A DNA stretch of 64,000 nucleotides from Melastoma dodecandrum (taxonomy: Eukaryota > Streptophyta > Magnoliopsida > Myrtales > Melastomataceae), in assembly GCA_029817715.1 (NCBI GenBank), contig JARUPY010000328.1:1-64000 (forward strand), in the 5' to 3' direction. The position numbers and the translations under genes are program-made. The notes beneath the pieces were generated by a model. It made no database searches, was not told the DNA's origin, and worked only from the letters and a program-made list of their open reading frames with translations. How positions within the stretch are numbered: position 1 is the first letter of the stretch; the number at the start of each line of letters is the position of its first letter. This document shows, piece after piece, positions 45,910-56,054 of the stretch.

Positions 45910-46566
45910 TCAGGCGCCTCGGGTCGCCTCCGCGAGGTGCCGGGTCAGCGCAGCCGCGTCGTCCTCCGCGCCGTACCCGGGCGTGCCGGGCTCGATGCGC
46001 CAGCTGTCCGCGAGCGCGCCGCCGTCGACCACGTCGAAGCCGAGATCGTCGAGCAGCGCGGACGCGGTCGCGCGTGCGGCGGTGTCGTCGCCGAAGACCG
46101 ACAGCGCGCGCCGGCCCGGTGCGCCGGCGGGCGCCGCCTGCGCCGTGATGTGGTCGAAACGGATGTGGTTGAACGCCTTCACGACCTGCGAGCCCGGCAG
46201 GTGCTCCTGGAGGAGGCCCGCGCTGGTCGCCTCCGCGCGATCGAGCCGCGCGATCCGGCCGTCGCGCTGCGGGTAGTAGTTGTTCGTGTCGAGCACGACC
46301 TTCCCGTCGAGCGGCGCGATCGGCACGGCGCCGATGCTGTGCAGCGGGATCGTCACGACGACCAGGTCGCCGGCGGCCGCGGCGTTCTCCGCCGTCGCCG
46401 AGCCGGCGCCCTCGCCGAAATTCGCGACCACGTCGGAGAGGGTCTCCGGTCCGCGGGAGTTGCTGAGCACGACGCGGTAGCCGCGACGGAGGGCGACCTC
46501 CGCGACGGCGGAGCCGATCCGGCCCGCGCCGATGAAGCCGATGGTGGAGATGCTGGGCAGTGTCAT
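45910..46566 (-). CDS. NADPH-F420 reductase-like Rossmann protein
   Basis: Intact, 218 residues. ISTIGFIGAGRIGSAVAEVA is the dinucleotide motif, followed by LSNSRGPETLSD, LVVVTIPLHSIGAVPIAPLD, VVLDTNNYYPQRDGR and VKAFNHIRFDHI. This is the F420_oxidored (NADP-binding) family, which includes F420H2:NADP oxidoreductase and pyrroline-5-carboxylate-reductase-like proteins. Given another F420-type enzyme at 36149, a role with F420 is plausible, but this family also has members that do not use F420. Divergent from the transglutaminase-like gene. Confidence 0.75.
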   Translation of the reverse strand: MTLPSISTIGFIGAGRIGSAVAEVALRRGYRVVLSNSRGPETLSDVVANFGEGAGSATAENAAAAGDLVVVTIPLHSIGAVPIAPLDGKVVLDTNNYYPQRDGRIARLDRAEATSAGLLQEHLPGSQVVKAFNHIRFDHITAQAAPAGAPGRRALSVFGDDTAARATASALLDDLGFDVVDGGALADSWRIEPGTPGYGAEDDAAALTRHLAEATRGA

Positions 46567-46630
46567 GCCAGTCAAAAGTCGCTGGGAGCCCGCCGTATGC
46601 CCGCCTGAAGTCGCATGACAGGGTTCTCCC

Positions 46631-47428
46631 ATGCGACGCACGGTCTCCGCCGCCATGGACCTCGAGGTCTCAGCCACGTCCGACCTCGTGATGGCGGTGA
46701 GCGTCACGCCGCTGCCCGGCCTCTCGATCGACGAGCGCCTGGTCGTGGAGCTCGACGGGACCCCGCTCGAGCTGCAGGAGCTGACGGAGGCGACGGGCAC
46801 GCGCCTCCACCTCGCCCACGCGGGCGTCGGCACGGTCACGGTCCGGTACGACGCGGTGGTCGAAGGCACGGCGCCGCCCGCCCCGGTGGACGAGCTGGAC
46901 CTGATCGCGTACCGGCGACCCTCCCGCTACTGCGAGTCCGACCAGCTGCTGCCGACCGCGCAGGCCGAGTTCGAGGGGCTCGCGGGGAAGGCGCTGCTCG
47001 ACGCCGTGTCCTCGTGGGTCGGCGCGCAGCTCAGCTACATCCCCGGCTCGAGCAAGCCGACCGACGGCGCGACCGAGACGCTGCTCGCGCGGCAGGGCGT
47101 GTGCCGGGACTACGCGCACCTCGTCGTCGCGCTGCTGCGCGCGCTCGACGTGCCCGCGCGGCTCGTCGCCGTGTACGCGCCGGGGCTCGACCCGATGGAC
47201 TTCCACGCCGTCGCGGAGGCGTACATCGACGACGCCTGGCACGTGGTGGACGCGACCGCGCTCGCCCCGCGCTCCACGCTGCTCCGGATCGCGACCGGCC
47301 GGGACGCGGCGGACACCGCGTTCCTCACGACGATCGGCGGGTTCGTGGGCCTCTCGATGCTCAACGTGACCGCGACGGTCGACGGGCTGCCGAACGACGA
47401 CATGACGCAGCTGGTCCGGCTGCAGTAG
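46631..47428 (+). CDS. Transglutaminase-like (papain-fold) protein
   Basis: Intact, 265 residues. An N-terminal beta domain (LVMAVSVTPLPGLSIDERL, VTVRYDAVVEG) precedes the transglutaminase core with the triad: Cys in ARQGVCRDYAHLVVALLRAL, His in PMDFHAVAEAYIDD and Asp in WHVVDATALAP. It lacks a signal peptide, so it acts in the cytoplasm. Bacterial members are usually peptidases or amidases; they often sit with circularly permuted ATP-grasp and alpha-E genes, but none is here. Substrate unknown. Confidence 0.82.
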   Translation: MRRTVSAAMDLEVSATSDLVMAVSVTPLPGLSIDERLVVELDGTPLELQELTEATGTRLHLAHAGVGTVTVRYDAVVEGTAPPAPVDELDLIAYRRPSRYCESDQLLPTAQAEFEGLAGKALLDAVSSWVGAQLSYIPGSSKPTDGATETLLARQGVCRDYAHLVVALLRALDVPARLVAVYAPGLDPMDFHAVAEAYIDDAWHVVDATALAPRSTLLRIATGRDAADTAFLTTIGGFVGLSMLNVTATVDGLPNDDMTQLVRLQ

Positions 47429-47539
47429 CGCGCCCGACAGCAGGTCTCAGCGCGGACAGCGGGACGGAGACGTCGATCCGGTCCTGCTGATGGTATTGGG
47501 TCCTGCTGACGGCCTCGCTCCGCCGCGGTCGCCGAGCCG

Positions 47540-48208
47540 CTAGCTGGGGATCGCCGTCGACGTCGCGAGCGGCGTCGAGCCCGGCGTCGGTGTCGTCGTC
47601 GCCGGCGTCTTGGGGCCGTAGCCGAGCGCCTTCAGCGCCGCCGCGACGACGGTCGTGGCGTCGCCCGGCTCGTAGAACTTGTTCGAGCGGACGAACAGCC
47701 AGGTCCGGCCGCGGAACACGTCGGCCTGGCCGACGTGGTCGACGACCTGGAAGTAGGCCTCGCCGCCGAACGTCGGCACGGACTGGCTGCGAAGCACCAG
47801 GTCGTCCTTCAGCGCCGTCGCGTCCGTGGCGGACGGCTTCGCCACCGAGACCTCGAGCAGGTCCCCGGCGGCGGTCGTCCAGGCGCAGGTGGTGCCCTTG
47901 AGGTCGGCGAGACGGGCGGAGGGGGTACCGGCAGCCGGGGTCCAGCTCGGCTCCGCGGTGAACGTGGCGTCGAGCGTGAGGACCGTCGCCGTCGGCACCA
48001 GCTTCTTGCACCTGATCCTGATCGGCGTCGCGTCCGCGGCGATCTGGGTCGGGGGAGGCGTGGTCGGCGTGGCCGCGGGCGTGCTCACGGCCTGCGGCGG
48101 GGTGGCGCTGCTCGCGTGCGCCGCGACCGGGTTCGACGTGCAGCCGCAGAGCGCAGCCAGTGTCAGCATCGCGGCGGCGATCGTGGCCGCGCGGCGGATC
48201 GTCGTCAT
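47540..48208 (-). CDS. Secreted lipoprotein
   Basis: Intact, 222 residues. The signal sequence RRAATIAAAMLTLAALCGC ends in a lipobox (ALCGC). A Thr/Pro-rich linker (PAATPTTPPPTQ) leads to a globular domain with two Cys residues (IRCKKL and TTCAWT) likely to form a disulphide, and FGGEAYFQVVDHVGQADVF. The C-terminal tail is again Thr/Pro rich. Pattern typical of small actinobacterial surface lipoproteins of unknown function. Divergent from argS. Confidence 0.72.
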   Translation of the reverse strand: MTTIRRAATIAAAMLTLAALCGCTSNPVAAHASSATPPQAVSTPAATPTTPPPTQIAADATPIRIRCKKLVPTATVLTLDATFTAEPSWTPAAGTPSARLADLKGTTCAWTTAAGDLLEVSVAKPSATDATALKDDLVLRSQSVPTFGGEAYFQVVDHVGQADVFRGRTWLFVRSNKFYEPGDATTVVAAALKALGYGPKTPATTTPTPGSTPLATSTAIPS

Positions 48209-48339
48209 GGGGTGCCTCCCGTCGCTCCACGGCCCCCGACCGAGGGGCAGCCGAACCGTAGCAACGCGGATCGTCCGGCTCGTGGCACCGACCCGGCGCG
48301 GCGGAAGCGGCGAGTCGGCCGCCGGTAGGCTCGATCCTC

Positions 48340-50013
48340 ATGAATCCGGCCCAGCTCCAGGTCGCCGTGGGCGATCTCGTGCGGTCGGCCGCCGCGCGAC
48401 GCGGGGCCGTCCTCTCCCTCTCCGACGACCAGATCGTGCTGGAGCGCCCCCGCTCCCGGGAGCACGGCGACTGGGCGAGCACCGTCGCGATGCGCGTCGC
48501 GAAGCAGATCGGGGTGCCGCCACGCGACCTGGCGCAGGAGCTCGCGACCGACCTCGGCGCCCTCGACGGCGTCGCGGACGTGACCGTCGCGGGCCCCGGC
48601 TTCATCAACATCACGCTCGAGGCGGCGAGCGCCGGCGCGCTCGCGGGCCGCATCGTCGCGGAGGGGGAGGCGTACGGGCGTGGAGACGCGCTCTCCGGCC
48701 TGAAGCTGAACCTCGAGTTCGTGTCCGCGAACCCGACCGGCCCGATCCACCTCGGCGGCACCCGCTGGGCGGCGGTCGGCGACAGCCTCGCCCGCCTCCT
48801 CGAGGCGCAGGGCGGCGACGTGACCCGCGAGTACTACTTCAACGACCACGGCTCGCAGATCGACCGGTTCGCCCGCAGCCTGCTCGCCGCCCATCTCGGT
48901 GAGCCGACCCCGGAGGACGGCTACGGCGGCGACTACATCGGCGAGATCGCGCAGCGCGTCGTCGACGGGTTCGGCGGCGACCTGACCGCGCTGCCGCGCG
49001 ACGAAGCGCAGGAGGTGTTCCGCGAGCGCGGCGTCGACCTCATGTTCACCGAGATCAAGGCCTCCCTCCACGACTTCGGCGTCGACTTCGACGTCTACTT
49101 CCACGAGAACGACCTGTACGCCTCCGGCGCCGTGCAGAAGGCGGTCGACCGGCTCACCGCGCTCGGGCACATGTACGAGTCGGACGGCGCGCTCTGGCTC
49201 CGCACGACGGACTTCGGCGACGACCGCGATCGCGTCGTGGTGAAGAGCAACGGGGAGTCCGCCTACATCGCGGGCGACATCGCGTACTACCTCGACAAGC
49301 GGGAGCGCGGCTTCGACCGCGCGATCATCATGCTCGGCGCGGACCACCACGGGTACATCGGCCGGCTGATGGCGATGGTCGCCGCGTTCGGCGACACCCC
49401 GCACGTCAACCTCGAGATCCTCATCGGCCAGCTGGTGAACCTCGTCCGCGACGGGGTGCCGGTCCGGATGTCGAAGCGCGCGGGCACGGTCGTGACGCTG
49501 GAGGACCTCGTCGAGGCGGTCGGCGTCGACGCCGCCCGGTACACGCTCGTGCGGTCGTCCGTGGACTCCGCGCTCGACGTCGACCTCGACCTGATCGCGA
49601 AGCGCACGAACGACAACCCCGTGTACTACGTGCAGTACGCCCACGCGCGCACGCGCTCGGTCGCGCGGAAGGCGGAGACGGCGGGGGTGACCCGGGAGGT
49701 CGCCGGTGCCGACGCGTTCGACCCGTCCCTGCTGACCCACGTCACGGAGTCCGACCTGCTCGGCGAGCTGGAGCAGTTCCCGCACACCGTCGAGCGTGCC
49801 GCGACCCTCCGGGAGCCGCACCGGGTCGCCCGCTACCTCGAGCAGCTCGCCGGCGCCTACCACCGCTGGTACGACAGCTGCCGGGTGATCCCGCTCGCGG
49901 GGGAGCCGGTGGAGGACGTGCACCGCACCCGCCTCGTGCTGGGCGACGCGGTCGCGCAGGTGCTCCGGAACGGGCTCGGACTCCTCGGGGTGAGCGCGCC
50001 GGAGCGCATGTGA
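48340..50013 (+). CDS. argS: Arginyl-tRNA synthetase
   Basis: Intact, 557 residues. Attaches Arg to tRNA-Arg. After the Add1 N-terminal domain, the class I HIGH motif is [11 protein letters not shown] (about residue 137) and the KMSKS equivalent is [11 protein letters not shown] (about residue 377). [31 protein letters not shown] and the C-terminal DALR domain ([20 protein letters not shown]) are typical. The TGA overlaps the GTG of the DUF2993 gene (GTGA). It heads the housekeeping block that continues to the ATP synthase genes. Confidence 0.97.
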   Translation: MNPAQLQVAVGDLVRSAAARRGAVLSLSDDQIVLERPRSREHGDWASTVAMRVAKQIGVPPRDLAQELATDLGALDGVADVTVAGPGFINITLEAASAGALAGRIVAEGEAYGRGDALSGLKLNLEFVSANPTGPIHLGGTRWAAVGDSLARLLEAQGGDVTREYYFNDHGSQIDRFARSLLAAHLGEPTPEDGYGGDYIGEIAQRVVDGFGGDLTALPRDEAQEVFRERGVDLMFTEIKASLHDFGVDFDVYFHENDLYASGAVQKAVDRLTALGHMYESDGALWLRTTDFGDDRDRVVVKSNGESAYIAGDIAYYLDKRERGFDRAIIMLGADHHGYIGRLMAMVAAFGDTPHVNLEILIGQLVNLVRDGVPVRMSKRAGTVVTLEDLVEAVGVDAARYTLVRSSVDSALDVDLDLIAKRTNDNPVYYVQYAHARTRSVARKAETAGVTREVAGADAFDPSLLTHVTESDLLGELEQFPHTVERAATLREPHRVARYLEQLAGAYHRWYDSCRVIPLAGEPVEDVHRTRLVLGDAVAQVLRNGLGLLGVSAPERM

Positions 50014-50810
50014 CCGGCGCCGCCCCCGCGACGCCGGTGCCGGTGCACGCGGTCGCCCGCAAGCGGCGCCGTCGGCGACGGGTGCTGATCGGGCTGCTGA
50101 TCGCGGCCGTCGTGATCGTGATCCTGGCGGTGATCGCGTTCGTGATCGGGGACCGGATCCTCCGGACCACCGCGGAGCGGCAGATCGAGACGAGCGTCCT
50201 GCAGAACCTGCCGGCCGGTGTGACGGGTGACGTGCACGCCTCCGTGGGCGGCGGATCGGCGATCGTGCAGTGGCTGCAGGGCTCGTTCGACGACGTCACC
50301 CTCACGACGACCACGCTCACCGTCGCCGGGGCGCCCGCCGACGCGACCATCCACCTCCGCGGGCTGCCCGTGTCGGGCGGCGCGGTCGACACGGTGACCG
50401 CGTCGTTCACGATCGGGCAGGACGCGTTCAAGAAGGTGCCGCAGCTGCGCGCCGTGGGCGCCTCCGCACCGCAGCTCGGCAAGGGGACGGTGTCGACGAC
50501 GCTCTCGCGGACCTTCCTCTCGACGCCGCTGAAGGTCGCCGTCGTGATGAAGCCGTCCCTGTCGGGGCAGCGGGTGACGCTGACGACCGCCTCCGCGACG
50601 CTCACGGCGGGTCCCGCGACGATCCCGGCGACCGCGATCGTGCAGCAGCTGCTGCCGAACGGGGTGTCCGTGTGCGCCGCGGAGTACCTCCCTCGCGGCG
50701 TCGCGGTGACCAGCGTGGCCGTCAAGCCGGGCGAGGCGGTCGTGGGCCTGGCGGCGCGGAACATCGACCTGCAGTCGCTCGACGCGACGAAGACCGGCAC
50801 CTGCGGCTGA
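50010..50810 (+). CDS. DUF2993 (LmeA-like) membrane-anchored protein
   Basis: Intact, 266 residues. A very basic N-terminus (RKRRRRRR) and one membrane helix ([20 protein letters not shown]) precede an outside DUF2993 domain ([40 protein letters not shown]). Mycobacterial LmeA is a lipid-binding protein needed for mannan elongation; that role is only a family hint here. It is translationally coupled to argS. A C-terminal Cys in VCAAEY and TCG could pair. Confidence 0.75.
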   Translation: MTGAAPATPVPVHAVARKRRRRRRVLIGLLIAAVVIVILAVIAFVIGDRILRTTAERQIETSVLQNLPAGVTGDVHASVGGGSAIVQWLQGSFDDVTLTTTTLTVAGAPADATIHLRGLPVSGGAVDTVTASFTIGQDAFKKVPQLRAVGASAPQLGKGTVSTTLSRTFLSTPLKVAVVMKPSLSGQRVTLTTASATLTAGPATIPATAIVQQLLPNGVSVCAAEYLPRGVAVTSVAVKPGEAVVGLAARNIDLQSLDATKTGTCG

Positions 50811-51138
50811 GCCCGCGGCCCGGAGGCGCGGCCTTGCGCCGGATCGGGATCTCGCGCGGCGTGTCAGCCCGTTTCTGGCGCAAGCGCGCGGGCGGTTGCG
50901 CGGCCTTGCCACTTCGCGCGGCGCCGGTGCGCCAGGTGCCCTGCGGCAAGTCGCCGCTGAGGGCCGGTGGCGCGGCAAGATCGGGATTCCGCGCGGCGAG
51001 TCATCCGGAGGCGCAAGTGTGCGCCGGGGGAGGGGCGTTGGAGGCGGGCTCGGGGCGCCCGGTAGGATCCTGGGCGGCTTCAGGGGCCACGCCGGGTCCG
51101 CTCGCCTGAGATCGACACATCGACCGAAGGCTCCTCGC
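50811..51138. other. Intergenic region with degenerate repeats upstream of lysA
   Basis: No gene seen. It holds two 25-base units (50842-50866 and 50979-51003) matching at 22 positions, and two exact copies of GCGCGGCCTTGC (50826 and 50898), with related GCGGCAAG and GGCGCAAG motifs between them. A possible promoter, TTGGAG (51038) and TAGGAT (51063), leads to lysA; the spacing of 19 is longer than ideal. The repeats may be a regulatory or REP-like element. Confidence 0.45.
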
Positions 51139-52564
51139 GTGACCCCCAACCCGCTCGCTCCCGCACGGCTCGGTGCCGCGGACGACCCGCAGGCCCTGCC
51201 GGCGCACGTCTGGCCCGCCAGTGCCCGCCGCGCCGACGACGGCGGCATCGAGATCGCGGGCGTGGCGCTCGCCGCGCTGGCCGAGCGCCACGGCACGCCG
51301 CTGTACGTGCTCGACGAGCCGGAGGTGCGCGGCCGCGCGGCGCGCGTGCTCGCCGCGTTCTCCGACGCCGTCGATCCGCTCGGCGCGCACGCGCACGTCT
51401 ACTACGCGGGCAAGGCGTTCCTCTCCGCGGACGTCGCGCGCTGGATGCGCGACGCGGGCCTCCGGGTCGACGTCGCGACCGGCGGCGAGCTCGCCCTCGC
51501 GCTCGCCGCGGGCGTCCCCGCCGCGAGCATCGGGCTGCACGGCAACGACAAGTCCGACGACGAGCTCGCGACCGCCGTCGAGGCCGGGGGCGGCTCGATC
51601 GTGCGCGACAGCGCCGAGGAGGTCGGCCGCGTCGCCGACGCGGCCCGCCGCGCCGGCACCGTGCAGGCGGTGCGGCTCCGCGTGAACAGCGGCGTGCACG
51701 CCTCCACGCACGAGTACCTCGCGACGGCGCGGGAGGATCAGAAGTTCGGCGTCGCGCTGAGCCAGGTCCCCGGCATCGTCGCGGCGATCCGCGCCCGGCC
51801 CGAGCTGCGGCTCCTCGGCCTGCACAGCCACATCGGCTCCCAGATCCTCGGCGTCGGCGGCTTCGCGGAGGCCGCGCGGCGCCTCCTGACCGTGCACCGC
51901 ACGCTGCTGCAGGGCGGCGCGGTGCCCGAGCTGAACCTCGGCGGCGGCTTCGGCATCGCGTACACGGAGGACCAGGAGGCGGTCCCGGTCGAGCAGCTCG
52001 CGATCGGCATCGTCGGCACGGTCGCCTCCACCTGCGCGGAGCTCGGCATCCCGATCCCGGACCTCGCGCTCGAGCCGGGTCGCTGGATCGTGGGCCCGGC
52101 CGGCGTCACCGTCTACACCGCGGGCACGGTGAAGGACGTCGAGCTGCAGACGGAGGACGGCACGGCGGTCCGCCGCTACGTCTCCGTCGACGGCGGCATG
52201 AGCGACAACGCCCGCACCGCCCTCTACGGCGCGGACTACGAGGTGCGCCTCGCGAACCGGCTGTCGAGCGCCGACCCGGTGCTCGTCCCGCGTCGTCGGG
52301 AAGCACTGCGAGTCCGGCGACGTGGTCGTGCAGGCCGATCTGCTGCCCGCCGACGCGGGGCGCGGTGACCTGCTCGCGGTGCCGGCGACCGGGGCGTACC
52401 ACCACAGCCTCGCCTCGAACTACAACATGGTGACGCGGCCGCCCGTGGTCGCGGTGGCGGACGGCGCCGAGCGCGTCCTCATCACCCGCGAGACGCTCGC
52501 CGACCTGTTCGCCCGCGACGCGGGCCTCGTGGACCCGACGCCGGCAACGGAGGAGATCGAATGA
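51139..52564 (+). CDS. lysA: Diaminopimelate decarboxylase
   Basis: Last step of lysine synthesis, meso-DAP to lysine. About 474 residues from GTG. The PLP lysine is in VYYAGKAFLS (residue 92); GLHSHIGSQILGVGGF (about 231), ELNLGGGFGIAYT and EPGRWIVGPAGVTVYTAG are typical. A +1 C near 52287 breaks the frame just before VVGKHCESGDVVVQADLLPA; removing one C gives LVRVVGKHCESGD, the family consensus, so this is probably an error. Its TGA overlaps the hom ATG. Confidence 0.95.
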
Positions 52565-53868
52565 CCCCGGGCGTGCAACCCATCCGCGTCGCCGTGCTCG
52601 GCGCCGGCACCGTCGGCGCCGAGGTGGCGCACCAGCTGCTCACGCGCGCGGCCGAGCTCGAGGCCCGCGTCGGCGCCCCGCTCGTGCTCGCCGGCGTCGC
52701 CGTGCGCGACCTCACCGCGGTGCGGCACCCGTCGCTGCCGAAGGACCTCCTCACGACCGACGCGGAGAGCCTGGTGCTCGGCGCGCACATCGTCGTCGAG
52801 CTGATCGGCGGCGTCGACCGGGCGCGCGAGCTCGTCCTCCTCGCCCTGGAGAGCGGCGCGGACGTCGTCACCGGCAACAAGGCGCTGCTCGCGACCCACG
52901 GGGCGGAGCTGTTCTCCGCCGCCGAGCGCGTCGGCGCGCAGCTGAACTACGAGGCCGCGGTCGGCGGCGCGATCCCGATCATCCGCCCGCTGCGCGACTC
53001 GCTCGCGGGCGACGACGTCACGCGCATCCTCGGGATCGTGAACGGCACGACGAACTTCGTGCTCGACCGGATGGACGAGCACGGCGACACGTTCGAGGAG
53101 GCGCTCGCGGAGGCGACCGCGCTCGGGTACGCGGAGGCGGACCCGACCGGCGACGTGAGCGGCGCCGACGCCGCGCAGAAGGCCGCGATCCTCGCGAGCC
53201 TCGCGTTCCACACCACCGTGCCGCTCTCGGCGGTGCCGGTGGAGGGCATCGAGCGGATCACGATCGACCAGATCCGGGCCGGCCACGAGACCGGCCACGT
53301 CGTGAAGCTGCTCGCGATCTGCGAGCGCCTGACCGGGCCGGACGGCACGGAGGGCGTGAGCGCGCGGGTCCACCCGGCGCTGCTGCCCCGCCGCCACCCG
53401 CTGGCCGCCGTGCGCGGCGCGAAGAATGCGGTGTTCGTCGAGGCCGAGGCCGCCGGCGACCTCATGTTCTACGGCGCGGGTGCCGGAGGCCCGGAGACCT
53501 CCTCCGCGGTGCTCGGCGACCTCGTGTCCGCCGCCCGCCGCCACGTGCTCGGCGGTCCCGGTCTCGCCGCCCCGCCGTCGTCGCACCTCCCGGTGATCGA
53601 TCCGGGCGTCGTCACCAGCCGCTACCAGGTGTCGCTCACCGTGCGGGACGAGCCGGGCGTCCTCGCCCACCTCGCGACGATCGTCGCGGAGCACGGGGTG
53701 TCGATCGAGACGGCCCAGCAGACGAAGGCGGCGACCGGCGGCACCGCTACCCTGGTCATCGGCACGCACCGAGCGCCGGAGTCGGCGCTGTCGGCCGTCG
53801 TGACGGCCCTGGGCGGTGCGCCCGAGGTCGCGGCCGTCGCTGGCGTGCTGCGCATCGAAGGCGAGTAA
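52561..53868 (+). CDS. hom: Homoserine dehydrogenase
   Basis: Intact, 435 residues. Reduces aspartate semialdehyde to homoserine for threonine and methionine. Motifs: IRVAVLGAGTVGAEVAHQL, HIVVELIGGVDRARELVLLA, DVVTGNKALLATHG, NYEAAVGGAIPIIRPLRDSL, GIVNGTTNFVLDRM and GYAEADPTGDVSGADAAQKA. The C-terminal ACT domain (YQVSLTVRDEPGVLAHLATI) binds the feedback effector threonine in relatives. Overlaps lysA by four bases (ATGA) and precedes thrC by six bases. Confidence 0.97.
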   Translation: MTPGVQPIRVAVLGAGTVGAEVAHQLLTRAAELEARVGAPLVLAGVAVRDLTAVRHPSLPKDLLTTDAESLVLGAHIVVELIGGVDRARELVLLALESGADVVTGNKALLATHGAELFSAAERVGAQLNYEAAVGGAIPIIRPLRDSLAGDDVTRILGIVNGTTNFVLDRMDEHGDTFEEALAEATALGYAEADPTGDVSGADAAQKAAILASLAFHTTVPLSAVPVEGIERITIDQIRAGHETGHVVKLLAICERLTGPDGTEGVSARVHPALLPRRHPLAAVRGAKNAVFVEAEAAGDLMFYGAGAGGPETSSAVLGDLVSAARRHVLGGPGLAAPPSSHLPVIDPGVVTSRYQVSLTVRDEPGVLAHLATIVAEHGVSIETAQQTKAATGGTATLVIGTHRAPESALSAVVTALGGAPEVAAVAGVLRIEGE

Positions 53869-53874
53869 GAGGGA

Positions 53875-54963
53875 ATGACAAGCACTCTCGTGTCCCACCA
53901 GTGGCGGGGCGTGCTCCGCGAGTACGCCGACCGGCTCGACGTCACGGACGCGACGCCGATCGTGACGCTCGGCGAGGGCGGCACGCCGCTCATCGAGGCG
54001 CCCGCGCTCTCCGCCCGCACCGGCGCCCGCGTCTTCGTGAAGTTCGAGGGCATGAACCCGACCGGCTCCTTCAAGGACCGCGGCATGACGATGGCGATCT
54101 CGAAGGCCGTCGAGCACGGCGCGAAGGCCGTCATCTGCGCCTCCACCGGCAACACCTCCGCCTCCGCCGCCGCGTACGCGACGCACGCCGGCATCACCGC
54201 CGCGGTGCTGGTGCCGGAGGGCAAGATCGCGATGGGCAAGCTGTCCCAGGCGATCGCGCACGACGCGCAGCTGCTCCAGGTGCAGGGCAACTTCGACGAC
54301 TGCCTCGACCTCGCCCGCGAGCTCGCCGCGCAGTACCCGGTCCACCTCGTGAACTCGGTCAACAACGACCGGATCGAGGGGCAGAAGACGGCGGCGTTCG
54401 AGGTCGCGGAGGTCCTCGGCGACGCCCCGGACTTCCACTTCATCCCCGTCGGGAACGCCGGGAACTACACCGCGTACCACCGCGGTTACCGCGAGGACCT
54501 CGACCGCGGGGCCACGACGAGGCTGCCCCGGATGTTCGGCTTCCAGGCCGCCGGCTCCGCGCCGATCGTCGACGGCCACATCGTGAAGCACCCGGAGACG
54601 ATCGCCTCCGCGATCCGCATCGGCAACCCGGCGTCGTGGCAGCTCGCGCTCGCCGCGCGCGAGGACAGCGACGGGTACTTCGGCGCGATCACCGACGAGG
54701 GCATCCTCGCCGCGCACCGCATCCTGTCCGCCGAGGTCGGCATCTTCGTCGAGCCGGCCAGCGCGATCAGCGTCGCCGGCCTGCTCGAGCGCGCCGAGGC
54801 GGGCGCGGTCCCGGCGGGCGCCACCGTCGTGCTCACGGTCACGGGCCACGGCCTCAAGGACCCGCAGTGGGCGCTGAAGGGCCCGGGGGGCGAGGAGGCG
54901 ACGCCGACGAGCGTGCCCGTCGACGCCGCGGCCATCGCGCGGACCCTGGGTCTCGCCACGTGA
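53875..54963 (+). CDS. thrC: Threonine synthase
   Basis: Intact, 362 residues. Converts O-phosphohomoserine to threonine. The PLP lysine lies in [18 protein letters not shown] (Lys 67); [20 protein letters not shown] and [19 protein letters not shown] bind the cofactor phosphate. The short N-terminus marks the compact actinobacterial type. TGA overlaps the thrB GTG (GTGA). Part of the hom-thrC-thrB operon. Confidence 0.97.
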   Translation: MTSTLVSHQWRGVLREYADRLDVTDATPIVTLGEGGTPLIEAPALSARTGARVFVKFEGMNPTGSFKDRGMTMAISKAVEHGAKAVICASTGNTSASAAAYATHAGITAAVLVPEGKIAMGKLSQAIAHDAQLLQVQGNFDDCLDLARELAAQYPVHLVNSVNNDRIEGQKTAAFEVAEVLGDAPDFHFIPVGNAGNYTAYHRGYREDLDRGATTRLPRMFGFQAAGSAPIVDGHIVKHPETIASAIRIGNPASWQLALAAREDSDGYFGAITDEGILAAHRILSAEVGIFVEPASAISVAGLLERAEAGAVPAGATVVLTVTGHGLKDPQWALKGPGGEEATPTSVPVDAAAIARTLGLAT

Positions 54964-55911
54964 CCTCGAAGGTCCCCGCCGGCCGCTCGGTGGTCGTGGA
55001 GGTCCCGGCGACCACCGCGAACCTCGGCCCCGGCTTCGACACCCTCGGTCTCGCGCTCAGCGTCTACGACCAGCTCACCGTCACCGCGTCGGCGACGCCC
55101 GGCGTGCGCGTGGACGTGCACGGCGTCGGCGCCGGCGAGGTGCCGACGGACGAGACGAACCTCGTCGCCCGCGCGATCCTCCGCGTCTTCAGCGAGGTGG
55201 GGGAGGAGGCGCCCGGCCTCGACCTGATCGCCCGGAACACGATCCCGCACGGCCGCGGCCTCGGCTCCTCCGGCGCCGCCGTCGTGTCCGGCATCGTCGC
55301 GGCGAAGGGACTGCTGGAGGGCATCGTCGACCTCGACGGCGACCACCTCCTCGGCATCGCCACCGCGATGGAGGGCCACCCCGACAACGTCGCGCCCGCC
55401 CTGTTCGGCGGCCTCACGATCGCGTGGACCGGCGACTCGGGGGCCGCAGCACAAGCGCCTCCTGCCGCACCGCAGCGTCTCGCCGCTGGTGCTCGTGCCC
55501 GAGCAGACCATGTCGACCGCGCTCGCGCGGAGCCTCCAGCCCGCGTCCGTGCCGCACGAGGACGCGATCTTCAACGTGTCGCGCTCGACGCTCCTGATCG
55601 CGGCGCTGATCCAGTCGCCCGAGCTGCTCGCCACGGCGACGGAGGACCGGCTGCACCAGTCCTACCGGGCCAGCGCGATGCCGGAGACCGACCGGCTGAT
55701 CACGCTGCTGCGGGCCGCGGGGCACGCCGCGGTCGTCTCCGGCGCCGGCCCGTCGATCCTCGTGCTGGCCAGCGACCCGTCGCAGCGGCTCGCGGCGGCG
55801 GACCTCGTGATGGCGAACGCCGAGCAGCGCTGGACCGCCCTCCTCCCGGCCGTCGACATCAAGGGTGCTACGCTCGAGACCCAGCAGGCTTCCCTGCGCG
55901 CCCACTCCTGA
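54960..55911 (+). CDS. thrB: Homoserine kinase (one frameshift)
   Basis: Makes O-phosphohomoserine. About 316 residues. The GHMP-kinase ATP loop is [20 protein letters not shown]; the N-terminal [20 protein letters not shown] and C-terminal [17 protein letters not shown] are typical. A run of five G near 55440 shifts the frame after TIAWTGDSG; removing one G gives [20 protein letters not shown] in the downstream frame. All else is conserved, so the break is probably an error. Confidence 0.93.
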
Positions 55912-55962
55912 CGGCGCGTCTGGACCGCCTCCCGGCCGCATCTGAGGCCGGAGCAGCCTCAC

Positions 55963-55988
55963 CCGGAGCGCGGGCTTCCCGCCTCCGG
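55963..55988. terminator. Hairpin between thrB and rho
   Basis: CCGGAGCGCGGG and CCCGCCTCCGG pair with one bulged base around a short CTT loop, 51 bases after thrB and 67 before rho. It may end the threonine operon or form part of the rho leader; rho leaders often hold autoregulatory structure. Confidence 0.5.
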
Positions 55989-56054
55989 TGAACACCCAGG
56001 GGCGCGGGAGAGACCCGCTCCGCCCCGCACGGGCGTAAGGAACAGCACATCACC

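Noticed and set aside
52420..54849. Long minus-strand frame opposite hom and thrC
   Set aside because: Antisense of two intact, well-recognised genes; low-complexity composition.
55912..56054. Riboswitch in the thrB-rho gap or upstream of lysA
   Set aside because: No match to lysine, threonine-related or other riboswitch cores that I can recognise; only simple hairpins are present.
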